A stretch of DNA of 64,000 bases from Linyphia triangularis (taxonomy: Eukaryota > Arthropoda > Arachnida > Araneae > Linyphiidae), in the NCBI GenBank assembly GCA_963978545.1, contig CAXBTE010000026.1, forward strand, positions 42,540 to 106,539, read 5' to 3'. Every line of letters starts with the position of its first letter. Position 1 is the first letter of the stretch. Position numbers and translations under genes: made by a program. The notes below the pieces were generated by a model, which was given only the letters and a program-made list of their open reading frames with translations, made no database searches and was not told the origin of the DNA. Positions 23,617 through 38,200 of the stretch are shown here, one piece after another.

Positions 23617-25788
23617 CAGTAACTTTTTATTAAATATGCCCAAGAAAGGACCCTCAAATCGCTTTATAAACCAAGCTGTCGGTATAATTCAGAAAAATCC
23701 AAAATAACGCGTTAACACAGAAATGGAGACGTTTTTGAACGCAATTTTTGAAACTAGTTGGGAATTGTCCGAAATGCTTTAAAATTTTAGCTGTGACCTT
23801 AGAGTATGCTCAAAAGTTACTTTTTATCAAAACTGTTCAAGAAAGGACCCTTATATCGATTTATATCCCAAATTATCGGTAAAATTCAGAAAAATCCAAA
23901 ATAACGCGTTAACACAGAAATAGAGACGATTTTGAAAGCAATTTTTAAAACTAGCTGGGAATTGTCCGAAATGCTTTGAAAATGATCAAAAGTAACTTTT
24001 TATAAAAACTGTCAAGAAAGGACCCTTAAATCGCTGTATAGCCTAAACTGTCGGTAAAATTCAGAAAAATCCAAAATAACGCGTTAACACAGAAATAGAG
24101 ACGATTTTGAACGATATTTTTCAAACTAGCTGGGAATTGTCCGAAATGCTTTGAAAATGCTCAAGAGTTACTTTTTATCAAAACTGTCAAGAAAGGACCC
24201 TTAAATCGCTTTATAGCCCAAACTGTCGGTAAAATTCAGAAAAATCCAAAATAACGCGTTAACACAGAAATAGAGACGATTTTGAAAGCAATTTTTAAAA
24301 CTAGCTGGGAATTGTCCGAAATGCTTTGAAAATGCTCAAAAGTAACTTTTTATCAAAACTGTCAAGAAAGGACCCTTTAATCGCTTTATAGCCCAAACTG
24401 TTGGTAGAATTCCGAAAAATCCAAAATAACGCGTTAACACAGAAATAGAGACGGTTTTGAACGCAATTTCTGAAACTAGCTGGGAATTGTCCGAAATGCT
24501 TTAAAATTTTAGCTGTGACCTAAGAGTATGCTTAAAAGTTACTTTTTATCAAAACTGTTCAAGAAAGGACCCTTAAATCGATTTATAGCCTAAACTGTCG
24601 GTAAAATTCAGAAAAATCCAAAATAACGCGGTAACACAGAAATAGAGACGATTTTGAACGATATTTTTCAAACTAGCTGGGAATTGTCCGAAATGCTTTG
24701 AAAATGCTCAAGAGTTACTTTTTATCAAAACTGTCAAGAAAGAAGCCTTAAATCGCTTTATAGGCCAAACTGTCGGTAAAATTCAGAAAAATCCAAAATA
24801 ACGCGTTAACACAGAAATAGAGACGATTTTGAACGATATTTTTAAAACTAGCTGGGAATTGTCCGAAATGCTTTGAAAATGCTCAAGAGTTACTTTTTAT
24901 CAAAACTGTCAAGAAAGGACCCTTAAATCGCTTTATAGCCCAAACTGTCGGTAAAATTCAGAAAAATCCAAAATAACGCGTTAACACAGAAATAGAGACG
25001 ATTTTGAAAGCAATTTTTAAAACTAGCTGGGAATTGTCCGAAATGCTTTGAAAATGCTCAAAAGTAACTTTTTATCAAAACTGTCAAGAAATGACCCTTT
25101 AATCGCTTTATAGCCCAAACTGTTGGTAGAATTCCGAAAAATCCAAAATAACGCGTTAACACAGAAATAGAGACGGTTTTGAACGCAATTTCTGAAACTA
25201 GCTGGGAATTGTCCGAAATGCTTTAAAATTTTAGCTGTGACCTAAGAGTATGCTTAAAAGTTACTTTTTATCAAAACTGTTCAAGAAAGGACCCTTAAAT
25301 CGATTTATAGCCTAAACTGTCGGTAAAATTCAGAAAAATCCAAAATAACGCGTTAACACAGAAATAGAGACGATTTTGAACGATATTTTTAAAACTAGCT
25401 GGGAAATGTCCGAAATGCTTTGAAAATGCTCAATAGTTACTTTTTATCAAAACTGTTCAAGAAAAGACCCTTAAATCGATTTATAGCCCAATCTGTCGGG
25501 AAAATTCAGTAAAATCCAAAATAACGCGTTAGCACAGAAATAGAGACGGTTTTGAACGAAATTTTGGAATTTAGCTGGGAAATGTCCGAAATGTGTCAAA
25601 TTTAGCTGTTAACATAGGAGAATGCTTAAGAGTTACTTTTTATCAAAACTATCCAAGAAAGGTCCCTTAAATCGCTTTATAGCCCAAACTGTCGTTAAAA
25701 TTCAAAAAAATCCAAAATAACGCGTTTGCTCAGAAATGGAGACGATTTTGTACGAAATTTTGAAACTAGCTGGGAAATTTTAGTTGAA
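23617..25788. repeat. C block 4: 12 C monomers
   Basis: It sits 8652 bp after block 3 and carries all its markers: the ACGCGG monomer 6 at 24624 and the AAGAAATGACCC monomer 9 (T at 25092). By eye it is indistinguishable from block 3 over most of its length. Confidence 0.96.
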
Positions 25789-26556
25789 GACCTGAAATAT
25801 GTTTTATATTCATATTCTGTCGAAATTTGACTGAAAAAATAATTTTTTGAATTTTCAAATTTTTCGAAATTTTTCAAAGGGGTTAGACTTAGGAAATTTT
25901 ATGAAAAAATCACTTTTCCAAAAAATAATTTTTTGAATTTTCAAATTTTTCGAAATTTTTCAAAGGGGTTAGTCTTAGGAAATTTTATGAAAAAATCACT
26001 TTTCCAAAAAATAATTTTTTGAATTTTCAAATTTTTCGAAAATTTTCAAAGGGGTTAGTCTTAGGAAATTTTATGAAAAAATCACTTTTCCAAAAAATAA
26101 TTTTTTGAATTTTCAAATTTTTCAAAGGGGTTAGCCTAAGGAAATTTCATGAAAAAATCACTTTTCCAAAAAATAATTTTTTGAATTTTCAAATTTTTCA
26201 AAGGGGTTAGCCTTAGGAAATTTTATGAAAAAATCACTTTTCCAAAAAATAATTTTTTGAATTTTCAAATTTTTCGAAATTTTTCAAAGGGGTTAGTCTT
26301 AGGAAATTTTATGAAAAAATCACTTTTCCAAAAAATAATATTTTGAATTTTCAAATTTTTCGAAATTTTTGAAAGGGGTTAGCCTTGGGAAATTTTATGA
26401 AAAAATCACTTTTCCAAAAATTAATTTTTTGAATTTTCAAATTTTTCGAAATTTTTCAAAGGGGTTAGCCTTAGGAAATTTTATGAAAAAATCACTTTTC
26501 CAAAAAACTGCTCAAAATGCTTCCAGATTTTGGTTTTAAAATAGAAATATGATTTG
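25789..26556. repeat. Hybrid A remnant with 8-unit B array, after C block 4
   Basis: Same 768-bp length and B pattern as the array after block 3, including TTTTTCGAAAATTTTC in the third unit and the TAATATTTTG unit near 26337. Confidence 0.95.
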
Positions 26557-29500
26557 CAGTCACTTTATTTCAAATCTGCCCAATAAAGGACCCTTAATTC
26601 AGTTTATAGCCCAAAATGTAGGTAAAATTCAGAAATTTTCAGTGTTTGAAATGCAGTCCTTTTTTGGGATCAACTTTCGATCCCCTTAATATTTAGTGGT
26701 TGTTAAGATTTTCGTTTTTAAGAATCTCCTATAGAAGACCTTAAATGTGGCCAAGTTACAATACTGTGCTCCAAATACACTATGAGTAAAAATTCAAAAA
26801 CTGTAAAATCAATGTATTTTCAAAGGGAAATTTTGAACTTTGAAAATAGTGGCTCAAATGCTACCAAATTTTTTTTGGGGACCTGAAATATGTTTTATAT
26901 TCATATTCTGTCCAAATGTGACTGAAAAAATAATTTTTTGAATTTTCAAATTTTTCGAAATTTTTCAAAGGGGTTAGCCTTAGGAAATTTTATGAAAAAA
27001 TCACTTTTCCAAAAAATGGCTCAAAATGCTTCCAGATTTTGGTTTTAAAATAGAAATATGATTTGCAGTCACTTTATTTCAAATCTGCCCAAAAAAGGAC
27101 CCTTTAATTCAGTTTATAGCCCAAAATGTAGGTAAAATTCAGAAATTTTCAGTGTTTGAAATGCAGTCCTTTTTTGGGATCAACTTTCGACCCCCTTAAT
27201 ATTTAGTGGTTGTTAAGATTTTCATTTTTAAGAATCTCCTATTAATGAACTTCAATGTGGCCAAGTCACAACATTGTGCTCCCAAAACTCTCTGTGTAAA
27301 AATTATGTATGTGTACCACTGAAAAAAACAACTTTGCAAATTTTGACCCCCTTAATATTTTGTGGTTGTTAAGATTTTCGTTTTTAAGAATCTCCTATAG
27401 AAGACCTTAAATGTGGCCAAGTTACAATACTGTGCTCCAAATACACTATGAGTAAAAATTCAAAAACTGTAAAATCAATGTATTTTCAAAGGGAAATTTT
27501 GAACTTTGAAAATAGTGGCTCAAATGCTACCAAATTTTTTTTGGGGACCTGAAATATGTTTTATATTCATATTCTGTCCAAATGTGACTGAAAAAATAAT
27601 TTTTTGAATTTTCAAATTTTTCGAAATTTTTCAAAGGGGTTAGCCTTAGGAAATTTTATGAAAAAATCACTTTTCCAAAAAATGGCTCAAAATGCTTCCA
27701 GATTTTGGTTTTAAAATAGAAATATGATTTGCAGTCACTTTATTTCAAATCTGCCCAATAAAGGACCCTTAATTCAGTTTATAGCCCAAAATGTAGGTAA
27801 AATTCAGAAATTTTCAGTGTTTGAAATGCAGTCCTTTTTTGGGATCAACTTTCGACCCCCTTAATATTTAGTGGTTGTTAAGATTTTCGTTTTTAAGAAT
27901 CTCCTATTAATGAACTTCAATGTTGCCAAGTTACAACATTGTGCTTCCAAAACTCTCTGTGTAAAAATTATGTATGTGTACCACTGAAAAAAACAACTTT
28001 GCAAATTTTGACCCCCTTAATATTTTGTGGTTGTTAAGATTTTCGTTTTTAAGAATCTCCTATAGAAGACCTTAAATGTGGCCAAGTTACAATACTGTGC
28101 TCCAAATACACTATGAGTAAAAATTCAAAAACTGTAAAATCAATGTATTTTCAAAGGGAAATTTTGAACTTTGAAAATAGTGGTTCAAATGCTACCAAAT
28201 TTTTTTTGGGGACCTGAAATATGTTTTATATTCATATTCTGTCCAAATGTGACTGAAAAAATAATTTTTTGAATTTTCAAATTTTTCGAAATTTTTCAAA
28301 GGGGTTAGCCTTAGGAAATTTTATGAAAAAATCACTTTTCCAAAAAATGGCTCAAAATGCTTCCAGATTTTGGTTTTAAAATAGAAATATGATTTGCAGT
28401 CACTTTATTTCAAATCTGCCCAATAAAGGACCCTTAATTCAGTTTATAGCCCAAAATGTAGGTAAAATTCAGAAATTTTCAGTGTTTGAAATGCAGTCCT
28501 TTTTTGGGATCAACTTTCGACCCCCTTAATATTTAGAGGTTGTTAAGATTTTCGTTTTTAAGAATCTCCTATTAATGAACTTCAATGTTGCCAAGTTACA
28601 ACATTGTGCTCCCAAAACTCTCTGTGTAAAAATTATGTATGTGTACCACTGAAAAAAACAACTTTGCAAATTTTGACCCCCTTAATATTTTGTGGTTGTT
28701 AAGATTTTCGTTTTTAAGAATCTCCTATAGAAGACCTTAAATGTGGCCAAGTTACAATACTGTGCTCCAAATACACTATGAGTAAAAATTCAAAAACTGT
28801 AAAATCAATGTATTTTCAAAGGGAAATTTTGAACTTTGAAAATAGTGGTTCAAATGCTACCAAATTTTTTTTGGGGACCTGAAATATGTTTTATATTCAT
28901 ATTCTGTCCAAATGTGACTGAAAAAATAATTTTTTGAATTTTCAAATTTTTCGAAATTTTTCAAAGGGGTTAGCCTTAGGAAATTTTATGAAAAAATCAC
29001 TTTTCCAAAAAATGGCTCAAAATGCTTCCAGATTTTGGTTTTAAAATAGAAATATGATTTGCAGTCACTTTATTTCAAATCTGCCCAATAAAGGACCCTT
29101 AATTCAGTTTATAGCCCAAAATGTAGGTAAAATTCAGAAATTTTCAGTGTTTGAAATGCAGTCCTTTTTTGGGATCAACTTTCGACCCCCTTAGTATTTA
29201 GTGGTTGTTAAGATTTTCGTTTTTAAGAATCTCCTATTAATGAACTTCAATGTTGCCAAGTTACAACATTGTGCTCCCAAAACTCTCTGTGTAAAAATTA
29301 TGTATGTGTACCACTGAAAAAAACAACTTTGCAAATTTTGACCCCCTTAATATTTTGTGGTTGTTAAGATTTTCGTTTTTAAGAATCTCCTATAGAAGAC
29401 CTTAAATGTGGCCAAGTTACAATACTGTGCTCCAAATACACTATGAGTAAAAATTCAAAAACTGTAAAATCAATGTATTTTCAAAGGGAAATTTTGAACT

Positions 29501-31056
29501 TTGAAAATAGTGGTTCAAATGCTACCAAATTTTTTTTGGGGACCTGAAATATGTTTTATATTCATATTCTGTCCAAATGTGACTGAAAAAATAATTTTTT
29601 GAATTTTCAAATTTTTCGAAATTTTTCAAAGGGGTTAGCCTTAAGAAATTTTATGAAAAAATCACTTTTCCAAAAAATGGCTCAAAATGCTTCCAGATTT
29701 TGGTTTTAAAATAGAAATATGATTTGCAGTCACTTTATTTCAAATCTGCCCAATAAAGGACCCTTAATTCAGTTTATAGCCCAAAATGTAGGTAAAATTC
29801 AGAAATTTTCAGTGTTTGAAATGCAGTCCTTTTTTGGGATCAACTTTCGACCCCCTTAATATTTAGTGGTTGTTAAGATTTTCGTTTTTAAGAATCTCCT
29901 ATTAATGAACTTCAATGTTGCCAAGTTACAACATTGTGCTCCCAAAACTCTCTGTGTAAAAATTATGTATGTGTACCACTGAAAAAAACAACTTTGCAAA
30001 TTTTGACCCCCTTAATATTTTGTGGTTGTTAAGATTTTCGTTTTTAAGAATCTCCTATAGAAGACCTTAAATGTGGCCAAGTTACAATACTGTGCTCCAA
30101 ATACACTATGAGTAAAAATTCAAAAACTGTAAAATCAATGTATTTTCAAAGGGAAATTTTGAACTTTGAAAATAGTGGCTCAAATGCTACCAAATTTTTT
30201 TTGGGGACCTGAAATATGTTTTATATTCATATTCTGTCCAAATGTGACTGAAAAAATAATTTTTTGAATTTTCAAATTTTTCGAAATTTTTCAAAGGGGT
30301 TAGCCTTAGGAAATTTTATGAAAAAATCACTTTTCCAAAAAATGGCTCAAAATGCTTCCAGATTTTGGTTTTAAAATAGAAATATGATTTGCAGTCACTT
30401 TATTTCAAATCTGCCCAATAAAGGACCCTTAATTCAGTTTATAGCCCAAAATGTAGGTAAAATTCAGAAATTTTCAGTGTTTGAAATGCAGTCCTTTTTT
30501 GGGATCAACTTTCGACCCCCTTAATATTTAGTGGTTGTTAAGATTTTCGTTTTTAAGAATCTCCTATTAATGAACTTCAATGTTGCCAAGTTACAACATT
30601 GTGCTCCCAAAACTCTCTGTGTAAAAATTATGTATGTGTACCACTGAAAAAAACAACTTTGCAAATTTTGACCCCCTTAATATTTTGTGGTTGTTAAGAT
30701 TTTCGTTTTTAAGAATCTCCTATAGAAGACCTTAAATGTGGCCAAGTTACAATACTGTGCTCCAAATACACTATGAGTAAAAATTCAAAAACTGTAAAAT
30801 CAATGTATTTTCAAAGGGAAATTTTGAACTTTGAAAATAGTGGCTCACATGCTACCAAATTTTTTTTGGGGACCTGAAATATGTTTTATATTCATATTCT
30901 GTCCAAATGTGACTGAAAAAATAATTTTTTGAATTTTCAAATTTTTCGAAATTTTTCAAAGGGGTTAGCCTTAGGAAATTTTATGAAAAAATCACTTTTC
31001 CAAAAAATGGCTCAAAATGCTTCCAGATTTTGGTTTTAAAATAGAAATATGATTTA
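26557..31056. repeat. A satellite array, seven units, first internally deleted
   Basis: Units start at 26557 (509 bp, one 156-bp subrepeat missing, CGATCCCC marker), 27066 (A2), 27732, 28397, 29062, 29727 and 30392. The order of markers repeats the array at 17905, with new ones added: T at 27946 (GCTTCCAAAA), A at 28537 (TTTAGAGGTT) and G at 29194 (TTAGTATTTA). The scrambled 18295 segment is absent here, where a normal B unit is present. Confidence 0.95.
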
Positions 31057-32276
31057 CAGTCACTTTATTTCAAATCTGCCCAAAAAAGGACCCTTAATTC
31101 AGTTTATAGCCCAAAATGTAGGTAAAATTCAGAAATTTTCAGTGTTTGAAATGCAGTCCTTTTTTGGGATCAACTTTCGACCCCCTTAATATTTAGTGGT
31201 TGTTAAGATTTTCGTTTTTAAGAATCTCCTATTAATGAACTTCAATGTTGCCAAGTTACAACATTGTGCTCCCAAAACTCTCTGTGTAAAAATTATGTAT
31301 GTGTACCACTGAAAAAAACAACTTTGCAAATTTTGACCCCCTTAATATTTTGTGGTTGTTAAGATTTTCGTTTTTAAGAATCTCCTATAGAAGACCTTAA
31401 ATGTGGCCAAGTTACAATACTGTGCTCCAAATACACTACGAGTAAAAATTCAAAAACTCCAAAATACAATCAATGTATTTTCAAAGGGAAATTTTGAACT
31501 TTGAAAATAATGGCTCAAATGCTACCAAATTTTTTTTGGGGACCTGAAATATGTTTTATATTTATATTCTGTCCAAATGTGACTGAAAAAATAATTTTTT
31601 GAATTTTCAAATTTTTCGAAATTTTTCAAAGGGGTTAGCCTTAGGAAATTTTATGAAAAAATCACTTTTCCAAAAAATAATTTTTTGAATTTTCAAATTT
31701 TTCAAAGGGGTTAGCCTTAGGAAATTTTATGAAAAAATCACTTTTCCAAAAAATAATTTTTTGAATTTTCAAATTTTTCGAAATTTTTCAAAGGGGTTAG
31801 TCTTAGGAAATTTTATGAAAAAATCACTTTTCCAAAAAATAATTTTTTGAATTTTCAAATTTTTCAAAGGGTTAGCCTTAGGAAATTTTATGAAAAAATC
31901 ACTTTTCCAAAAAATAATTTTTTCAATTTTCAAATTTTTCAAAGGGGTTAGTCTTAGGAAATTTTATGAAAAAATCACTTTTCCAAAAAAAAAATTTTTG
32001 AATTTTCAAATTTTTCAAAGGGGTTAGCCTTAGGAAATTTTATGAAAAAATCACTTTTTCAAAAAATAATTTTTTGAATTTTCAAATTTTTCAAGGGGGT
32101 TAGCCTTAGGAAATTTTACGAAAAAATCACTTTTCCAAAAATAATTTTTTGAATTTTCAAATTTTTCGAAATTTTTCAAAGGGGTTAGACTTAGGAAATT
32201 TTATGAAAAAATCACTTTTCCAAAAAATTTCTCAAAATGCTTCCAGATTTTGGTTTTAAAATAGAAATATAGTTTA
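31057..32276. repeat. Terminal A unit with 8-unit B array, before C block 5
   Basis: A 1220-bp copy of the terminal units at 13745 and 22397, with the ATTTACAG lead-in, AAAAAAGG head and CACTACGAG markers all kept. Confidence 0.95.
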
Positions 32277-34448
32277 CAGTAACTTTTTATTAAATATGCC
32301 CAAGAAAGGACCCTCAAATCGCTTTATAAACCAAGCTGTCGGTATAATTCAGAAAAATCCAAAATAACGCGTTAACACAGAAATGGAGACGTTTTTGAAC
32401 GCAATTTTTGAAACTAGTTGGGAATTGTCCGAAATGCTTTAAAATTTTAGCTGTGACCTTAGAGTATGCTCAAAAGTTACTTTTTATCAAAACTGTTCAA
32501 GAAAGGACCCTTATATCGATTTATATCCCAAATTATCGGTAAAATTCAGAAAAATCCAAAATAACGCGTTAACACAGAAATAGAGACGATTTTGAAAGCA
32601 ATTTTTAAAACTAGCTGGGAATTGTCCGAAATGCTTTGAAAATGATCAAAAGTAACTTTTTATAAAAACTGTCAAGAAAGGACCCTTAAATCGCTGTATA
32701 GCCTAAACTGTCGGTAAAATTCAGAAAAATCCAAAATAACGCGTTAACACAGAAATAGAGACGATTTTGAACGATATTTTTCAAACTAGCTGGGAATTGT
32801 CCGAAATGCTTTGAAAATGCTCAAGAGTTACTTTTTATCAAAACTGTCAAGAAAGGACCCTTAAATCGCTTTATAGCCCAAACTGTCGGTAAAATTCAGA
32901 AAAATCCAAAATAACGCGTTAACACAGAAATAGAGACGATTTTGAAAGCAATTTTTAAAACTAGCTGGGAATTGTCCGAAATGCTTTGAAAATGCTCAAA
33001 AGTAACTTTTTATCAAAACTGTCAAGAAAGGACCCTTTAATCGCTTTATAGCCCAAACTGTTGGTAGAATTCCGAAAAATCCAAAATAACGCGTTAACAC
33101 AGAAATAGAGACGGTTTTGAACGCAATTTCTGAAACTAGCTGGGAATTGTCCGAAATGCTTTAAAATTTTAGCTGTGACCTAAGAGTATGCTTAAAAGTT
33201 ACTTTTTATCAAAACTGTTCAAGAAAGGACCCTTAAATCGATTTATAGCCTAAACTGTCGGTAAAATTCAGAAAAATCCAAAATAACGCGGTAACACAGA
33301 AATAGAGACGATTTTGAACGATATTTTTCAAACTAGCTGGGAATTGTCCGAAATGCTTTGAAAATGCTCAAGAGTTACTTTTTATCAAAACTGTCAAGAA
33401 AGAAGCCTTAAATCGCTTTATAGGCCAAACTGTCGGTAAAATTCAGAAAAATCCAAAATAACGCGTTAACACAGAAATAGAGACGATTTTGAACGATATT
33501 TTTAAAACTAGCTGGGAATTGTCCGAAATGCTTTGAAAATGCTCAAGAGTTACTTTTTATCAAAACTGTCAAGAAAGGACCCTTAAATCGCTTTATAGCC
33601 CAAACTGTCGGTAAAATTCAGAAAAATCCAAAATAACGCGTTAACACAGAAATAGAGACGATTTTGAAAGCAATTTTTAAAACTAGCTGGGAATTGTCCG
33701 AAATGCTTTGAAAATGCTCAAAAGTAACTTTTTATCAAAACTGTCAAGAAATGACCCTTTAATCGCTTTATAGCCCAAACTGTTGGTAGAATTCCGAAAA
33801 ATCCAAAATAACGCGTTAACACAGAAATAGAGACGGTTTTGAACGCAATTTCTGAAACTAGCTGGGAATTGTCCGAAATGCTTTAAAATTTTAGCTGTGA
33901 CCTAAGAGTATGCTTAAAAGTTACTTTTTATCAAAACTGTTCAAGAAAGGACCCTTAAATCGATTTATAGCCTAAACTGTCGGTAAAATTCAGAAAAATC
34001 CAAAATAACGCGTTAACACAGAAATAGAGACGATTTTGAACGATATTTTTAAAACTAGCTGGGAAATGTCCGAAATGCTTTGAAAATGCTCAATAGTTAC
34101 TTTTTATCAAAACTGTTCAAGAAAAGACCCTTAAATCGATTTATAGCCCAATCTGTCGGGAAAATTCAGTAAAATCCAAAATAACGCGTTAGCACAGAAA
34201 TAGAGACGGTTTTGAACGAAATTTTGGAATTTAGCTGGGAAATGTCCGAAATGTGTCAAATTTAGCTGTTAACATAGGAGAATGCTTAAGAGTTACTTTT
34301 TATCAAAACTATCCAAGAAAGGTCCCTTAAATCGCTTTATAGCCCAAACTGTCGTTAAAATTCAAAAAAATCCAAAATAACGCGTTTGCTCAGAAATGGA
34401 GACGATTTTGTACGAAATTTTGAAACTAGCTGGGAAATTTTAGTTGAA
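32277..34448. repeat. C block 5: 12 C monomers
   Basis: It lies 8660 bp after block 4. The ACGCGG monomer 6 is at 33284 and the AAGAAATGACCC form of monomer 9 near 33750, so it is the third member of the block 3-4-5 group. The 8-bp difference from the preceding period is explained by the 501-bp versus 509-bp deleted A unit. Confidence 0.96.
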
Positions 34449-35216
34449 GACCTGAAATATGTTTTATATTCATATTCTGTCGAAATTTGACTGAAAAAAT
34501 AATTTTTTGAATTTTCAAATTTTTCGAAATTTTTCAAAGGGGTTAGACTTAGGAAATTTTATGAAAAAATCACTTTTCCAAAAAATAATTTTTTGAATTT
34601 TCAAATTTTTCGAAATTTTTCAAAGGGGTTAGTCTTAGGAAATTTTATGAAAAAATCACTTTTCCAAAAAATAATTTTTTGAATTTTCAAATTTTTCGAA
34701 AATTTTCAAAGGGGTTAGTCTTAGGAAATTTTATGAAAAAATCACTTTTCCAAAAAATAATTTTTTGAATTTTCAAATTTTTCAAAGGGGTTAGCCTAAG
34801 GAAATTTCATGAAAAAATCACTTTTCCAAAAAATAATTTTTTGAATTTTCAAATTTTTCAAAGGGGTTAGCCTTAGGAAATTTTATGAAAAAATCACTTT
34901 TCCAAAAAATAATTTTTTGAATTTTCAAATTTTTCGAAATTTTTCAAAGGGGTTAGTCTTAGGAAATTTTATGAAAAAATCACTTTTCCAAAAAATAATA
35001 TTTTGAATTTTCAAATTTTTCGAAATTTTTGAAAGGGGTTAGCCTTGGGAAATTTTATGAAAAAATCACTTTTCCAAAAATTAATTTTTTGAATTTTCAA
35101 ATTTTTCGAAATTTTTCAAAGGGGTTAGCCTTAGGAAATTTTATGAAAAAATCACTTTTCCAAAAAACTGCTCAAAATGCTTCCAGATTTTGGTTTTAAA
35201 ATAGAAATATGATTTG
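34449..35216. repeat. Hybrid A remnant with 8-unit B array, after C block 5
   Basis: 768 bp, identical in B pattern to the arrays after blocks 3 and 4, with the TAATATTTTG unit near 34996. This is the last array to carry that change. Confidence 0.95.
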
Positions 35217-38200
35217 CAGTCACTTTATTTCAAATCTGCCCAATAAAGGACCCTTAATTCAGTTTATAGCCCAAAATGTAGGTAAAATTCAGAAATTTTC
35301 AGTGTTTGAAATGCAGTCCTTTTTTGGGATCAACTTTCGATCCCCTTAATATTTAGTGGTTGTTAAGATTTTCGTTTTTAAGAATCTCCTATAGAAGACC
35401 TTAAATGTGGCCAAGTTACAATACTGTGCTCCAAATACACTATGAGTAAAAATTCAAAAACTGTAAAATCAATGTATTTTCAAAGGGAAATTTTGAACTT
35501 TGAAAATAGTGGCTCAAATGCTACCAAATTTTTTTTGGGGACCTGAAATATGTTTTATATTCATATTCTGTCCAAATGTGACTGAAAAAATAATTTTTTG
35601 AATTTTCAAATTTTTCGAAATTTTTCAAAGGGGTTAGCCTTAGGAAATTTTATGAAAAAATCACTTTTCCAAAAAATGGCTCAAAATGCTTCCAGATTTT
35701 GGTTTTAAAATAGAAATATGATTTGCAGTCACTTTATTTCAAATCTGCCCAAAAAAGGACCCTTTAATTCAGTTTATAGCCCAAAATGTAGGTAAAATTC
35801 AGAAATTTTCAGTGTTTGAAATGCAGTCCTTTTTTGGGATCAACTTTCGACCCCCTTAATATTTAGTGGTTGTTAAGATTTTCATTTTTAAGAATCTCCT
35901 ATTAATGAACTTCAATGTGGCCAAGTCACAACATTGTGCTCCCAAAACTCTCTGTGTAAAAATTATGTATGTGTACCACTGAAAAAAACAACTTTGCAAA
36001 TTTTGACCCCCTTAATATTTTGTGGTTGTTAAGATTTTCGTTTTTAAGAATCTCCTATAGAAGACCTTAAATGTGGCCAAGTTACAATACTGTGCTCCAA
36101 ATACACTATGAGTAAAAATTCAAAAACTGTAAAATCAATGTATTTTCAAAGGGAAATTTTGAACTTTGAAAATAGTGGCTCAAATGCTACCAAATTTTTT
36201 TTGGGGACCTGAAATATGTTTTATATTCATATTCTGTCCAAATGTGACTGAAAAAATAATTTTTTGAATTTTCAAATTTTTCGAAATTTTTCAAAGGGGT
36301 TAGCCTTAGGAAATTTTATGAAAAAATCACTTTTCCAAAAAATGGCTCAAAATGCTTCCAGATTTTGGTTTTAAAATAGAAATATGATTTGCAGTCACTT
36401 TATTTCAAATCTGCCCAATAAAGGACCCTTAATTCAGTTTATAGCCCAAAATGTAGGTAAAATTCAGAAATTTTCAGTGTTTGAAATGCAGTCCTTTTTT
36501 GGGATCAACTTTCGACCCCCTTAATATTTAGTGGTTGTTAAGATTTTCGTTTTTAAGAATCTCCTATTAATGAACTTCAATGTTGCCAAGTTACAACATT
36601 GTGCTTCCAAAACTCTCTGTGTAAAAATTATGTATGTGTACCACTGAAAAAAACAACTTTGCAAATTTTGACCCCCTTAATATTTTGTGGTTGTTAAGAT
36701 TTTCGTTTTTAAGAATCTCCTATAGAAGACCTTAAATGTGGCCAAGTTACAATACTGTGCTCCAAATACACTATGAGTAAAAATTCAAAAACTGTAAAAT
36801 CAATGTATTTTCAAAGGGAAATTTTGAACTTTGAAAATAGTGGTTCAAATGCTACCAAATTTTTTTTGGGGACCTGAAATATGTTTTATATTCATATTCT
36901 GTCCAAATGTGACTGAAAAAATAATTTTTTGAATTTTCAAATTTTTCGAAATTTTTCAAAGGGGTTAGCCTTAGGAAATTTTATGAAAAAATCACTTTTC
37001 CAAAAAATGGCTCAAAATGCTTCCAGATTTTGGTTTTAAAATAGAAATATGATTTGCAGTCACTTTATTTCAAATCTGCCCAATAAAGGACCCTTAATTC
37101 AGTTTATAGCCCAAAATGTAGGTAAAATTCAGAAATTTTCAGTGTTTGAAATGCAGTCCTTTTTTGGGATCAACTTTCGACCCCCTTAATATTTAGAGGT
37201 TGTTAAGATTTTCGTTTTTAAGAATCTCCTATTAATGAACTTCAATGTTGCCAAGTTACAACATTGTGCTCCCAAAACTCTCTGTGTAAAAATTATGTAT
37301 GTGTACCACTGAAAAAAACAACTTTGCAAATTTTGACCCCCTTAATATTTTGTGGTTGTTAAGATTTTCGTTTTTAAGAATCTCCTATAGAAGACCTTAA
37401 ATGTGGCCAAGTTACAATACTGTGCTCCAAATACACTATGAGTAAAAATTCAAAAACTGTAAAATCAATGTATTTTCAAAGGGAAATTTTGAACTTTGAA
37501 AATAGTGGTTCAAATGCTACCAAATTTTTTTTGGGGACCTGAAATATGTTTTATATTCATATTCTGTCCAAATGTGACTGAAAAAATAATTTTTTGAATT
37601 TTCAAATTTTTCGAAATTTTTCAAAGGGGTTAGCCTTAGGAAATTTTATGAAAAAATCACTTTTCCAAAAAATGGCTCAAAATGCTTCCAGATTTTGGTT
37701 TTAAAATAGAAATATGATTTGCAGTCACTTTATTTCAAATCTGCCCAATAAAGGACCCTTAATTCAGTTTATAGCCCAAAATGTAGGTAAAATTCAGAAA
37801 TTTTCAGTGTTTGAAATGCAGTCCTTTTTTGGGATCAACTTTCGACCCCCTTAATATTTAGAGGTTGTTAAGATTTTCGTTTTTAAGAATCTCCTATTAA
37901 TGAACTTCAATGTTGCCAAGTTACAACATTGTGCTCCCAAAACTCTCTGTGTAAAAATTATGTATGTGTACCACTGAAAAAAACAACTTTGCAAATTTTG
38001 ACCCCCTTAATATTTTGTGGTTGTTAAGATTTTCGTTTTTAAGAATCTCCTATAGAAGACCTTAAATGTGGCCAAGTTACAATACTGTGCTCCAAATACA
38101 CTATGAGTAAAAATTCAAAAACTGTAAAATCAATGTATTTTCAAAGGGAAATTTTGAACTTTGAAAATAGTGGTTCAAATGCTACCAAATTTTTTTTGGG

